DNA of 14,319 nt from Desulfobacterales bacterium (GTDB lineage: Bacteria > Desulfobacterota > DSM-4660 > Desulfatiglandales > Desulfatiglandaceae): contig JAKLQB010000081.1 in assembly GCA_022013615.1 (NCBI GenBank), positions 1 through 14,319 on the forward strand, read 5' to 3'. Positions 1 to 10,105 of the stretch are shown one piece after another. Each line of letters opens with the position of its first letter. Positions within the stretch are counted from its first letter, which is position 1. Below the pieces are notes generated by a model that saw only the letters and a list, made by a program, of their open reading frames with translations, made no database searches and had not been told where the DNA came from. The position numbers and the translations under genes are program-made.

Positions 1-986
1 ACATCGCCTATATCCTTGTGCGACACCTCAACATCTCTGTGATCTGCCCCCAGTCTGTTCACCAGTTCTTTCTGGTATTTTCCTTCATCAAACTCTGAAT
101 CCGTAAAACGGATTGAAAAGGTCCTGAGAGGTGCTTCAGTATAATTAGTGACAATGGAAGATATTATGGACGAATCAATTCCACCGGACAGATAGGCGCC
201 CACGGGCACATCGCTTCTGGTAAAACGCAGTTTTGAGGCGTTTATCAGGTGATTGCGGAAACGACCAGCGTTTTCTTTTTCATTAAGTGGGGCTTCGCTA
301 CCCGCATGAGGAAAAGAAATGCTCCAATAGGGTTTGGTCTCAATGTGCCCATTTTCGAAAATGGCAAAGTGACCGGGTCTCAATTCTTCTATTCCCTCAA
401 AGGCTGTTCTTGGGGCTACGGGGCTCCAGAAGGTAAAAATCTCAGCAAGACCGGCAGGATCAAGTCTTCGATCAACGTCTCTGTCTGCAAATAATGCTTT
501 GATCTCTGAGCCAAATAAAAATTTATTGTGACAGACAGTATAGTAAAGAGGTCTTATACCGAAACGGTCACGGGAAAAAATAACCTTGCCTTTCCTCTGA
601 TCCCACAATGCCAGTGCCCATTGACCATTAAGGCGTTCAAAACATGATGTGCCCCATTCCTCGTAAGCATGTACGATGACCTCTGTATCGCTTTTTGTCT
701 TAAATATATGTCCTCGATTGGAGAGTTCGGTAGCGAGTTCAACATAATTGAATATTTCACCATTGAATGTGATCCAAACTGTTTCATCCTCATTGGATAA
801 AGGCTGGGCGCCTGTTTCCAGATCGATTATGGCAAGCCGGGTGTGTCCAAGAGAAGCCTGTTTGTCACGATAGTAGCCACTTGAGTCGGGTCCACGGTGC
901 CGAAGCCTTCCCATCATGCGCGTAAGAAGGTCGACCTCAGGCGGGGGACCACCATTCAAGCTAACTATTCCACAGATTCCGCACAT
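1..986 (-). CDS. asnB: Asparagine synthase (glutamine-hydrolysing), 3' end cut by the window
   Basis: The enzyme transfers the amide nitrogen of glutamine to aspartate, using ATP, in the cytoplasm. I translated it directly; the frame is open to the left edge, giving 328 residues of a protein that is usually about 600 or more. Met1 is followed by Cys2, the N-terminal nucleophile of class II glutamine amidotransferases. RHRGPD (29-34), Arg50, NGEIFNY (75-81) and Asp100 form the glutaminase pocket. The ATP-pyrophosphatase P-loop SGGIDSS lies at 267-273, so both half-reactions are represented. The start is fixed by Cys2, with a G-rich Shine-Dalgarno (GGGGGA) just upstream. It overlaps the upstream carrier-like gene by 22 bp, which implies translational coupling. 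That pairing leaves open a specialised amidotransferase role (polysaccharide or natural product) rather than housekeeping asparagine synthesis. The missing C-terminal half would help decide. Confidence 0.95.
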   Translation of the reverse strand, partial: MCGICGIVSLNGGPPPEVDLLTRMMGRLRHRGPDSSGYYRDKQASLGHTRLAIIDLETGAQPLSNEDETVWITFNGEIFNYVELATELSNRGHIFKTKSDTEVIVHAYEEWGTSCFERLNGQWALALWDQRKGKVIFSRDRFGIRPLYYTVCHNKFLFGSEIKALFADRDVDRRLDPAGLAEIFTFWSPVAPRTAFEGIEELRPGHFAIFENGHIETKPYWSISFPHAGSEAPLNEKENAGRFRNHLINASKLRFTRSDVPVGAYLSGGIDSSIISSIVTNYTEAPLRTFSIRFTDSEFDEGKYQKELVNRLGADHRDVEVSHKDIGD

Positions 987-1198
987 GCTTCCCCCAAATC
1001 AAGTTTTTCATAAACAAATCTTTCGGTTGTCTCATGGGTCCCAAGGTTTTCTTCACATATTTCCTCATCAGAAAGAACAAGCCCGAATGTGTCTTCAATA
1101 AATAGTGCAACTTCTAAAAGCGCTGTTTCGTCTTTTTCTGCGTTTTGTCTTATTCCGCTGAACTCAGCTAAACGCATATGGACTTCTCTTAAATTCAT
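965..1198 (-). CDS. Acyl-carrier-protein-like small protein lacking the phosphopantetheine serine
   Basis: 77 residues. The second half reads like helix II to helix IV of an acyl carrier protein: an acidic amphipathic stretch VALFIEDTFG (32-41), then SDEEICEEN and a C-terminal helix ending near EKL. The usual D-S-L motif carrying 4'-phosphopantetheine is absent. Aligned on the TFG end of helix II, the serine position is Glu within KDETALLEV. Aligned instead on DETALLE, about 11 residues containing the serine are missing. Either way no modifiable serine is present. The start has a GAGG Shine-Dalgarno 9 nt upstream. The stop lies 22 bp inside asnB, so the two genes are probably co-translated. 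Carrier proteins next to asnB-like genes are, from memory, common in biosynthetic clusters. This one may be a non-acylated structural partner or a decayed carrier. The family assignment is by eye. Confidence 0.6.
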   Translation of the reverse strand: MNLREVHMRLAEFSGIRQNAEKDETALLEVALFIEDTFGLVLSDEEICEENLGTHETTERFVYEKLDLGEACAESVE

Positions 1199-1253
1199 TC
1201 AAATTAACCTCATGGTAACAGCTTAATATGCTGGGGCAGCATAAAAGGCTCAT

Positions 1254-1284
1254 GCCCGCCTGCCATCGCCAGGCACTGGCGGGC
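1254..1284. repeat. GC-rich REP-like palindrome
   Basis: GCCCGCC (1254-1260) pairs with GGCGGGC (1278-1284), and TGCC (1261-1264) pairs with GGCA (1272-1275). This leaves a two-base bulge and a 7-nt loop. A second register, GCCTGCC (1258-1264) with GGCAGGC (1282-1288), is also possible. It lies downstream of the TRAP permease stop and upstream of the carrier-like gene. No U-tract follows on the transcribed strand, so a simple intrinsic terminator is unlikely. A dispersed extragenic palindrome that stabilises the 3' end of the transporter mRNA fits better. The rest of the 1199-1414 gap contains only AT-rich sequence and the short tandem repeat listed separately. Confidence 0.6.
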
Positions 1285-1400
1285 AGGCCTAAATTCCAAA
1301 CCCGGAGTTTACACCCGGCCCCGGACCTTTGGCTCAGAACTGGCTTATTAATTTAATCGATTTTAATAGAAAAGACAGAGCGAAGCGATACCTCAAATCG

Positions 1401-1428
1401 TCAATATTCAATCATCAATATTCAATTG
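1401..1428. repeat. 14-bp tandem duplication across the TRAP permease stop codon
   Basis: TCAATATTCAAT occurs at 1401-1412 and again at 1415-1426, with a 14-bp period and 12 of 14 positions alike. The rightmost copy contains the TGA stop of the permease gene (1415-1417) and its last codons, so the duplication regenerates the terminal codons just after the stop. It looks like a local slippage product with no evident function. Confidence 0.5.
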
Positions 1429-3460
1429 CTTCCGGTTTATCCGGGTCAGGTGTGTAATATTTCTGCAGCAGTACTACGCCCGCAAAGGTGATTAAACCGG
1501 CCAGGTCGGCCCAATATGCCGGCCAGAATAGTCCGACAGCAGCCAGCCAGAAAAGAAAGGTTTCCAGCCAGGTAGCTTTACGTAAAAAATATCGTTCCAG
1601 TGCGGAAGCAAATGCTATCAGCCCCAGGGTGGTAGCTACCATGGCAAAGCCTACCTCCCAGTGCATCAATTCGTAACCTTTACCCATGCCTAAAATCGGC
1701 CTGTAAGCCATAATGATGGGAATGATATAAAGTCCCTTGGCAAGCTTCCATGAAGTGAAGGCAGTTCTCATTGGGTTGGCCCCGGCAATTCCGGCACCGG
1801 CGAAACTGGCCAGACTTACCGGTGGAGTAACGTTGGCATCTTGTGAATACCAAAACACGATCATGTGGGCTACCATAATCGGTACTCCCATATCCATAAG
1901 GGCGGGGCCGGCCAGTGTGGCCAGCACGATATAACTGGCAGTGACCGGAAGGCCCATACCAAGCACCAGAGAAGCTGCACCAATCAAAAGGATAGCAAGC
2001 ACCTTAATTCCATAGCTAAGATCCAAAACTAAACTTGAGAATTTAAGCCCCATACCTGTGAGGGTGACCATGCCTACAATTATACCTGCCGCTGCGCATG
2101 CCACGGAAACCATTATGGCGTTTTTTGCTCCGTTTTCAAGGGCTCGAATTAATAATTTAAACTCATTAAGACCGAATCTGCCCAGGCTGATTCGTTGGGA
2201 ATCCTCTCTGGGCAGTCGAGTAGTATCCACGGCCCATCGTACAGTGTTTGCAATCAGACTGATAGCCAAAGTGCTCATCACGGCAACAAATCCGGCCATC
2301 ATGGGCGAATAATTTGACACCAGAACATAAATCAGTATCCCAACCGGGATAATAAAGTGCAGCCCCTTTTTGATTACCTTCATGATCCTTGGCAGACTCT
2401 CTTTTGGCTGTCCCTTGAGACCGAACTTTTGAGCTTCGTAGTGTACGAATAATATCACCGTTATGTAGTACATGATAGCAGGTATCAACGCCACCTTGAT
2501 GATTGTAAGGTAACTTGTATTGGTAAACTCGGCCATTAAAAATGCCCCAGCCCCCATGATGGGAGGCATAAGCTGACCGCCGGTTGAGGCAGCAGCCTCA
2601 ATAGCCCCTGCGACATGTGGTCTGTAGCCGACTTTTTTCATCATGGGAATGGTGAAGGAACCTGTGGCTACCACATTGCCCACTGCTGAGCCCGAAACCG
2701 AACCCATAAACCCCGAAGCGATAACTGCTGTTTTGGCCGGACCGCCTGAAAAGCGGCCTGTGAGTGAATAGGCAAGATCAATAAAGAAGGCTCCGCCGCC
2801 GGTGGTCTCTAAAATTGCACCAAAGAGTACAAAAACAAAGACAAAGGTAGCGGCTACTCCAATGGGAATTCCGAAGATTCCCTCGGTGGTAAGCCATAAG
2901 GTAGTTACAATGCGCTCTATGCTGTAACCTTTGTGAATAATCAACTCGGGCATATAAGGCCCGGACATTGCGTATAATATGCCGGCTGCGCATATTCCGG
3001 TCATAATAAAGCCGATCACTCTGCGACAGGCCTCGAGTACCAGGATAGTGCCGATTATGCTAACCACCAAGTCGCTGTTCAGCCAATCTCCCTGGCGTTC
3101 AAAAATGGCAGTAAGGTTATAACAGATGTAAAATGTGCAATAGACCGATGCCAAAACGAGACACCAGTCCAGACAGAGCCAGAAGGTAAATTTGTCTTTG
3201 CGGGCCCCCTTGAAAGGAGGCTTGAGCAAAAAAGTCAAACTAAGAATTGCCCCCAGATGGATTGAACGCTGCACCAGGGCTGTAAGTGCTGCAACACCGG
3301 CGGTGTAAAGCTGGTATATGCTTAAGGTGACGGCCAGGATCATCACTATCCCGGCAATTATATTAACCAGGGACTGGTTGCGATCCGCCGGTATTGCGCA
3401 GGTTCCAGTAGTAATTTGTTCATGGGGGGCCTTGTTCTCAGGGGGAATTACCTCGGACAT
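1415..3460 (-). CDS. TRAP transporter fused permease (DctQ-DctM fusion)
   Basis: 681-residue, very hydrophobic inner-membrane protein. TRAP permeases use a sodium or proton gradient to import solute delivered by a periplasmic binding protein. The N-terminal third (after a soluble tail of about 30 residues) looks like the small four-helix DctQ subunit. The rest is the DctM subunit, with the conserved stretches SGFMGSVSGSAVGNVVATG, EAAASTGGQLMPPIMGAGAF and LGMGLPVTASYIVLA. The fused form goes with TAXI-type binding proteins, and one is encoded two genes upstream. The start has an AAGGAG Shine-Dalgarno 6 nt upstream, inside the DUF1850 gene, which it overlaps by 13 bp. It is the last gene of the transporter operon, followed by a REP-like palindrome. 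The substrate cannot be read from the permease. Confidence 0.94.
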   Translation of the reverse strand: MSEVIPPENKAPHEQITTGTCAIPADRNQSLVNIIAGIVMILAVTLSIYQLYTAGVAALTALVQRSIHLGAILSLTFLLKPPFKGARKDKFTFWLCLDWCLVLASVYCTFYICYNLTAIFERQGDWLNSDLVVSIIGTILVLEACRRVIGFIMTGICAAGILYAMSGPYMPELIIHKGYSIERIVTTLWLTTEGIFGIPIGVAATFVFVFVLFGAILETTGGGAFFIDLAYSLTGRFSGGPAKTAVIASGFMGSVSGSAVGNVVATGSFTIPMMKKVGYRPHVAGAIEAAASTGGQLMPPIMGAGAFLMAEFTNTSYLTIIKVALIPAIMYYITVILFVHYEAQKFGLKGQPKESLPRIMKVIKKGLHFIIPVGILIYVLVSNYSPMMAGFVAVMSTLAISLIANTVRWAVDTTRLPREDSQRISLGRFGLNEFKLLIRALENGAKNAIMVSVACAAAGIIVGMVTLTGMGLKFSSLVLDLSYGIKVLAILLIGAASLVLGMGLPVTASYIVLATLAGPALMDMGVPIMVAHMIVFWYSQDANVTPPVSLASFAGAGIAGANPMRTAFTSWKLAKGLYIIPIIMAYRPILGMGKGYELMHWEVGFAMVATTLGLIAFASALERYFLRKATWLETFLFWLAAVGLFWPAYWADLAGLITFAGVVLLQKYYTPDPDKPEAIEY

Positions 3461-4017
3461 CGTTCGCTCCTTTCGCTGTCAGTGGGAGTAGCGGGATGGG
3501 GGTAAAGGCAACGCCATACCCGGTAAAGCATGCTCACCGACCTGGCAGAAAAGCGCACTGCCCTGTGTGGTGCCACCGAAGAAAGATTTTTGCTGATACC
3601 TCGCCATATGACAGTATGGTCCACCCCAGGGCTTCCCACTCTCAATATAAAATCACCGGTGGGCATATGCATATTTTCAATGACCTTATAAGGGCCGCGC
3701 CGCACAATACGTCCAACGCCAGGCATTTGGCCCATGCCTGCCCCAAATTTCAAATATCGCTCCTCCTCAATATAGATGCGTCCTTTTTCATCCAGGCTGT
3801 GCTCTTCCCATATGGGAGCATTTTCAACTGAGTGATAATAATGGATGGTAAAGCGTTCACCCGACTCAAGGGGTAATACCAGCAATGGTTTAACCCCTTT
3901 TACAGGTGTTACCCTCAGCTCCAGGCCGCCTGGCATAAGCCAGGCGGTCAGGGTTAATAGAAAGACCAGGCCGACTAAAGATAAAATTATAACACCCGGT
4001 CTGGTCATTTTTCGCAT
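3448..4017 (-). CDS. DUF1850 domain protein, TRAP transporter accessory
   Basis: 189 residues. A single hydrophobic segment (about residues 8-28) would be a signal peptide or membrane anchor, placing the rest in the periplasm. The diagnostic DUF1850 stretch F-x-I-x-Y-x-HSVENAPIWEE is present, followed by the conserved LKFGAGMG region and the V-G-S...DH segment near the C-terminus. DUF1850 genes usually sit between the TAXI binding protein and the fused permease, as here. Their biochemical role is unknown, and the context suggests an accessory or coupling factor. The start codon immediately follows the stop of the binding-protein gene, so translation is probably coupled. A second in-frame Met lies three codons in. 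The basic C-terminal tail beyond about residue 150 looks longer than I expect for the family, and the last 13 bp are shared with the permease gene. Confidence 0.85.
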   Translation of the reverse strand: MRKMTRPGVIILSLVGLVFLLTLTAWLMPGGLELRVTPVKGVKPLLVLPLESGERFTIHYYHSVENAPIWEEHSLDEKGRIYIEEERYLKFGAGMGQMPGVGRIVRRGPYKVIENMHMPTGDFILRVGSPGVDHTVIWRGISKNLSSVAPHRAVRFSARSVSMLYRVWRCLYPHPATPTDSERSERCPR

Positions 4018-4983
4018 CTAAGGTATCAGCTTTGCAGGGACTGCAATGCCCTTTTCCTTCAGGTACTTGATTGTGCCCGGATGCAATGGAATAGGGGCAT
4101 ACTTTACCGTATTTTCAGGTGTGGTAAAAGCAGCCAAAGGATGAATCTTACACAGGTAGTCGTTATTTTCAAACAGCGCCTTAACCAGCTTGTAAACCAA
4201 ATCCGTATCCAGAGATTTCTGACAGATAATTACATTCATCACCCCGATTGTAGGTACGGGTTTGTCAACGCCCCGGTACGCGCCGCCGAACAGATCTACT
4301 GACGTGTACGCATTGTCGTACGCAACGATCTTTTTTGTTTGCTCCGGTGTGAATTCTATAACGCTGATATCATGGGTAGTTGACAAATCCAGAATAGAGC
4401 TGGTAGGTGGTCCTACACACCAGAAGCCTATTTCAATTGTACCGTCTCGTAAAGCATTGGCGGTTTCAGTAAAAGAGAGCCTGCTGTCTTTATATGAGTC
4501 CAGAGGAATTCCTAATGCCTTGAATACGGCTTCAGCCATAAAATTGGTGCCGCTGCCCGGACTACCGGAGCTGATGTTCCTCCCTTTGACTTGCTCGATG
4601 TTGGTGATGCCGCTCTTTTTCAGAGTAACCACCTGCAGCACGTTTGGATACATAATGGCCATTGAAAGAATGTTGTGTTTTTTGCCTTTAAATTTTGACA
4701 GCCCTTCATATCCGGCTATGACGGTGTCAGCCATCACCTCACCAATCACGGTTTCTCCTTTATGGGCCAGTTTTACATTCTCAACACTGGCACCGGTTAC
4801 TTCGGCAACCGCCTTTACCCCTTTTACATGCTTTGACCAGATTTCAGCTACACCGCCGCCGTATGGATAATAAACGCCGCCGGTTCCGCCTGTACCGATG
4901 CTGATAAATGTTGTTTTAGCAGCCACCGGCCCTGCCAGGGCCAGCAATATACATAAAGATAGAATAATGCTTGCTCGTTTCAT
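4018..4983 (-). CDS. TAXI family TRAP transporter periplasmic solute-binding protein
   Basis: 321 residues. It captures the substrate in the periplasm for the fused TRAP permease. A classic signal peptide (Met-Lys-Arg, hydrophobic core, cleavage probably after PVAA) precedes the TAXI hallmark IGTGGTGGVYYPYGG near the mature N-terminus. GSPGSGTNFMAE and the F-W-C-V-G-P-P loop follow. The frame is open further upstream to 5067, but I chose the ATG at 4983 because it has a near-perfect GGAGGT Shine-Dalgarno 7 nt upstream and starts the signal peptide directly. The longer version would also run through the hairpin at 5056-5078. The few TAXI proteins characterised bind glutamate or related dicarboxylates, so glutamate or 2-oxoglutarate is a reasonable guess. 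It would fit the neighbouring nitrogen genes, but the sequence does not prove it. The 107-bp gap to the upstream lipoprotein gene holds only the hairpin and this ribosome binding site. Confidence 0.93.
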   Translation of the reverse strand: MKRASIILSLCILLALAGPVAAKTTFISIGTGGTGGVYYPYGGGVAEIWSKHVKGVKAVAEVTGASVENVKLAHKGETVIGEVMADTVIAGYEGLSKFKGKKHNILSMAIMYPNVLQVVTLKKSGITNIEQVKGRNISSGSPGSGTNFMAEAVFKALGIPLDSYKDSRLSFTETANALRDGTIEIGFWCVGPPTSSILDLSTTHDISVIEFTPEQTKKIVAYDNAYTSVDLFGGAYRGVDKPVPTIGVMNVIICQKSLDTDLVYKLVKALFENNDYLCKIHPLAAFTTPENTVKYAPIPLHPGTIKYLKEKGIAVPAKLIP

Positions 4984-5055
4984 ATTAATAACCTCCTTTT
5001 TTAGTTTGATGGTATAAAAAATTCTTTTTTCAAGTCCACCTGGGGCGGACGCTAC

Positions 5056-5078
5056 ATAAAATTGCAAAGCAATTTTAT
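5056..5078. promoter_or_regulatory. Perfect AT-rich hairpin between lipoprotein and TAXI genes
   Basis: ATAAAATTGC (5056-5065) and GCAATTTTAT (5069-5078) form an uninterrupted 10-bp stem with a 3-nt loop. It lies between the lipoprotein stop (5092-5094) and the binding-protein ribosome binding site. No U-run follows it in the direction of transcription. It may act as an mRNA processing or stability element that lets the binding protein be made in excess, or as a weak attenuator. The role is inferred. Confidence 0.5.
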
Positions 5079-5091
5079 AACTTGACGAATT

Positions 5092-5520
5092 CTACTTTTC
5101 CATTGTTTTTATCATCAGCGTTATAGCTTTCGGTTTTTCGTGCATGTCTTTGACCGGATAGACAAATTTTGCAGTCTGTCCGGGTTTTACCAGACCTTTT
5201 TTGGTCGTTCTGGGAATAAGTCCGCCCACACCTTTTCCATTATCCAAAAAGATGTTTACCTTGAAACGCTGATCTTCACTGCTCACGTTTTTAATAGCCA
5301 CATTAAAATGCAATGTCTCGCTACCTTCCCATTTCTTGAAGACGCAGGAAAAATCTTCCAGTTCAGCCTCGGGAGCTATGGTTTTGTCGAGCTTGCCCTC
5401 AGCTACGCAAGTAAAAACCTCTCCTGGTTTGGGATTTGTACCAGCGCAGCTAACCAGAGCCAGGCCAGATGCCACTAAAATTACCAATAACCAGGTCGAT
5501 ACATCTTTGAAACGATTCAT
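5092..5520 (-). CDS. Small lipoprotein of unknown function, first gene of the TRAP operon
   Basis: 142 residues. A hydrophobic signal ends in the lipobox LVSC, with Cys25 as the lipidated residue. The next residue is Ala, not Asp, so sorting to the outer membrane is likely. The mature part has two further cysteines (38 and 59) that could form a disulfide. It alternates hydrophobic and polar strands (LHFNVAIKNVSS, RFKVNIFLDNG, KFVYPV) like a small immunoglobulin-type beta sandwich. I do not recognise a named family. An AGGAGGT Shine-Dalgarno lies 4-5 nt before the ATG. It is the first gene behind the sigma-70 promoter at 5617-5644 and precedes the TAXI binding-protein gene, so it may help deliver or retain the transported solute. 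That role is inference only. Confidence 0.8.
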   Translation of the reverse strand: MNRFKDVSTWLLVILVASGLALVSCAGTNPKPGEVFTCVAEGKLDKTIAPEAELEDFSCVFKKWEGSETLHFNVAIKNVSSEDQRFKVNIFLDNGKGVGGLIPRTTKKGLVKPGQTAKFVYPVKDMHEKPKAITLMIKTMEK

Positions 5521-5616
5521 AATTACCTCCTAAGTCATAAGATATGTAAGCCTTATCAAAAGGGACAAATGGATTTATATACCTCCTTTCTATTTAGTGT
5601 CTGAACTGATTATTTG

Positions 5617-5644
5617 ATTATATATGTCCAAAAATGCAAGTCAA
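5617..5644 (-). promoter_or_regulatory. Sigma-70 promoter for the lipoprotein-TAXI-TRAP operon
   Basis: On the minus strand, TTGACT (5644-5639), a 16-bp spacer and a perfect TATAAT (5622-5617) match the vegetative consensus. The predicted start near 5610 gives a leader of about 90 nt. No intrinsic terminator is visible between the glnD stop (5704) and this promoter, so read-through from the nitrogen operon is possible. A second Shine-Dalgarno-like AGGAGGT lies in the leader at 5581-5587 without an ATG behind it. Confidence 0.75.
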
Positions 5645-5703
5645 CAAGTTTAGTCGTTTAGCAAGCTTGGTCTACAATACTATCTCCGATTCACATTGAA
5701 GGC

Positions 5704-8663
<2,960 letters not shown>

Positions 8664-8669
8664 TTAGTT

Positions 8670-9890
8670 TTAGAGACTATAACCTGCCTCGTTGTGCAGG
8701 CTGATATCCAAGCCTTTTACTTCCTCTTCCTCGCTTACTCTTAAACCGATTAGCGCATCAATGATTTTAAGAATGATCAAAGTCATGATAAAAGCAAAGA
8801 CCATTGTTGCAACTACGGAGACAAACTGGATCCAGAGCTGGCCGGGATTGCCGAAAAAAAGGCCATTAGCGCCATCTGGATTGATCTTAGTGCTTGCAAA
8901 AAGCCCTGTGGCAAGCGCTCCCCAGGTTCCTCCAAGGCCATGAATACCCACAACATCTAAGGAATCATCGTATCCAAGTCGGGATTTGAGTAATACGCCA
9001 CCATAGCAAATCACGCCACCCAGAGCGCCTATAATGATCGCGGATACCGGCCCCACAAACCCTGACCCTGGGGTAATGGCCACCAGACCTGCCACAGCCC
9101 CACTGGCTGCGCCAAGTGTGGTGGGTTTTCCCCGGTGCCACCATTCCATGAACATCCACGATAAGGCCGCCATCGCAGAGGCAATGTGGGTGACAACAAA
9201 GGCATTTGCTGCCAGACCATTGCACGCAAGTGCGCTACCGGCATTAAATCCGAACCATCCAAACCATAAAATAGCAGCGCCGGTGATAGTCATCGGTACA
9301 TTATGTGGTATGTAGGCAGTGCTTCCATAGCCAAGCCGCTTTCCCACAATCAGGGCAGCTGCAAGCGCTGAGATTCCCGAGCTGATGTGAACTACTGTTC
9401 CTCCTGCAAAATCCAGGGCTCCCATCTTACCCATCCATCCTCCAACACCCCAGACCCAGTGTGCCAGGGGATTGTAGACAAAGGTGCCCCATAAAAGGAT
9501 GAAGGGGAGTAAGGCCGTAAATTTAAGCCGCTCTGCAAAGGCGCCAGTAATCAATGCGGGTGTAAGGATGGCAAACATACACTGAAAAATCATAAAAGCA
9601 ACGTGGGGAATGGTGCTGCCATAATCAGGACTTGGGTTCATCCCAACATCTTTCAATCCAAACCAGTCCAACCCCCCAATAATGCTACCATGGTCAGGCC
9701 CGAAAGACATAGAATATCCCCAGAGCACCCATTCAAAGGTAATGATTCCAAGAATGATAAAACTCTGCATGATGGTACCAAGGACATTCTTATTGCGGAC
9801 CATACCACCGTAAATAAGGGCCAGCCCGGGTGTCATGAGCATGACCAGTGCTGCTGAAATCAATACGAAAGCTGTATCTCCTGCGTTCAT
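8670..9890 (-). CDS. amtB: Ammonium transporter (Amt family)
   Basis: 406 residues, about 11 membrane helices forming a trimeric ammonium channel in the inner membrane. The pore histidine pair is present: His168 in GGTVVHISSG and His317 in GIHGLGGTWGA. So are Asp160 (recruitment site) and the family segments GFNAGSAL and GAFAERLKF. The C-terminal tail ends GLDISLHNEAGYSL, the part that PII contacts. No cleavable leader is apparent; helix 1 starts within ten residues of Met1. GGGAGGAG lies about 6 nt before the ATG. It is the first gene of the operon, about 27 nt downstream of the predicted sigma-54 start, so expression is expected to rise under nitrogen limitation. PII encoded next door would block the channel when nitrogen is plentiful. 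Confidence 0.97.
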   Translation of the reverse strand: MNAGDTAFVLISAALVMLMTPGLALIYGGMVRNKNVLGTIMQSFIILGIITFEWVLWGYSMSFGPDHGSIIGGLDWFGLKDVGMNPSPDYGSTIPHVAFMIFQCMFAILTPALITGAFAERLKFTALLPFILLWGTFVYNPLAHWVWGVGGWMGKMGALDFAGGTVVHISSGISALAAALIVGKRLGYGSTAYIPHNVPMTITGAAILWFGWFGFNAGSALACNGLAANAFVVTHIASAMAALSWMFMEWWHRGKPTTLGAASGAVAGLVAITPGSGFVGPVSAIIIGALGGVICYGGVLLKSRLGYDDSLDVVGIHGLGGTWGALATGLFASTKINPDGANGLFFGNPGQLWIQFVSVVATMVFAFIMTLIILKIIDALIGLRVSEEEEVKGLDISLHNEAGYSL

Positions 9891-9927
9891 AGATTGCTCC
9901 TCCCTGTTAGTCTTTCATTACAACTTT

Positions 9928-9943
9928 AGCAACGAACGTGCCA
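9928..9943 (-). promoter_or_regulatory. Sigma-54 (-24/-12) promoter of amtB-glnB-glnD
   Basis: On the minus strand the sequence reads TGGCACG, four bases, then TTGCT. GG (9942-9941) and GC (9930-9929) are separated by exactly 10 bp, the invariant RpoN geometry. The start would fall near 9917, leaving a short leader that contains the amtB ribosome binding site. NtrC or a similar enhancer-binding activator is implied. No clear NtrC palindrome was found between here and 10105. Confidence 0.88.
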
Positions 9944-9970
9944 CTCACAAAAGGCAGAATTGTTTAGTTT

Positions 9971-9983
9971 TATCAGATAGTTA
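9971..9983 (+). promoter_or_regulatory. Possible IHF binding site upstream of the sigma-54 promoter
   Basis: TATCAGATAGTTA matches the IHF consensus WATCAR-N4-TTR at every specified base. It lies about 30-40 bp upstream of the -24 element, where IHF bends DNA to bring an enhancer-bound activator to RpoN holoenzyme. The motif is short and degenerate, so position is most of the evidence. Confidence 0.4.
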
Positions 9984-10105
9984 GAAGGAGACAAGAATTG
10001 AATGAATAAATTTCCATGACGTTTTTGTAGTATTTTTTGCAGGAACTGACAGAAATGTAGTGTAGAAAGGGCTAAGGAAGAGTTATGCCAATCATCCCTG
10101 GCGGC

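Noticed and set aside
4262..4870. 202-codon plus-strand open frame
   Set aside because: It is wholly antisense to the well-supported TAXI binding-protein gene, resembles no family, and has no sensible start context.
4984..5067. N-terminal extension of the TAXI binding-protein frame
   Set aside because: The extension puts 28 residues before a textbook signal peptide, runs through a perfect hairpin, and lacks a good ribosome binding site, whereas the internal ATG has GGAGGT at ideal spacing.
5645..5703. Search for an intrinsic terminator after glnD
   Set aside because: No stable stem followed by a U-run is visible between the glnD stop and the next promoter, so none is annotated.
9950..10105. 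Search for an NtrC enhancer palindrome upstream of the sigma-54 promoter
   Set aside because: No GCACC-N5-GGTGC-like sequence was found by eye; a divergent or more distant site cannot be excluded.
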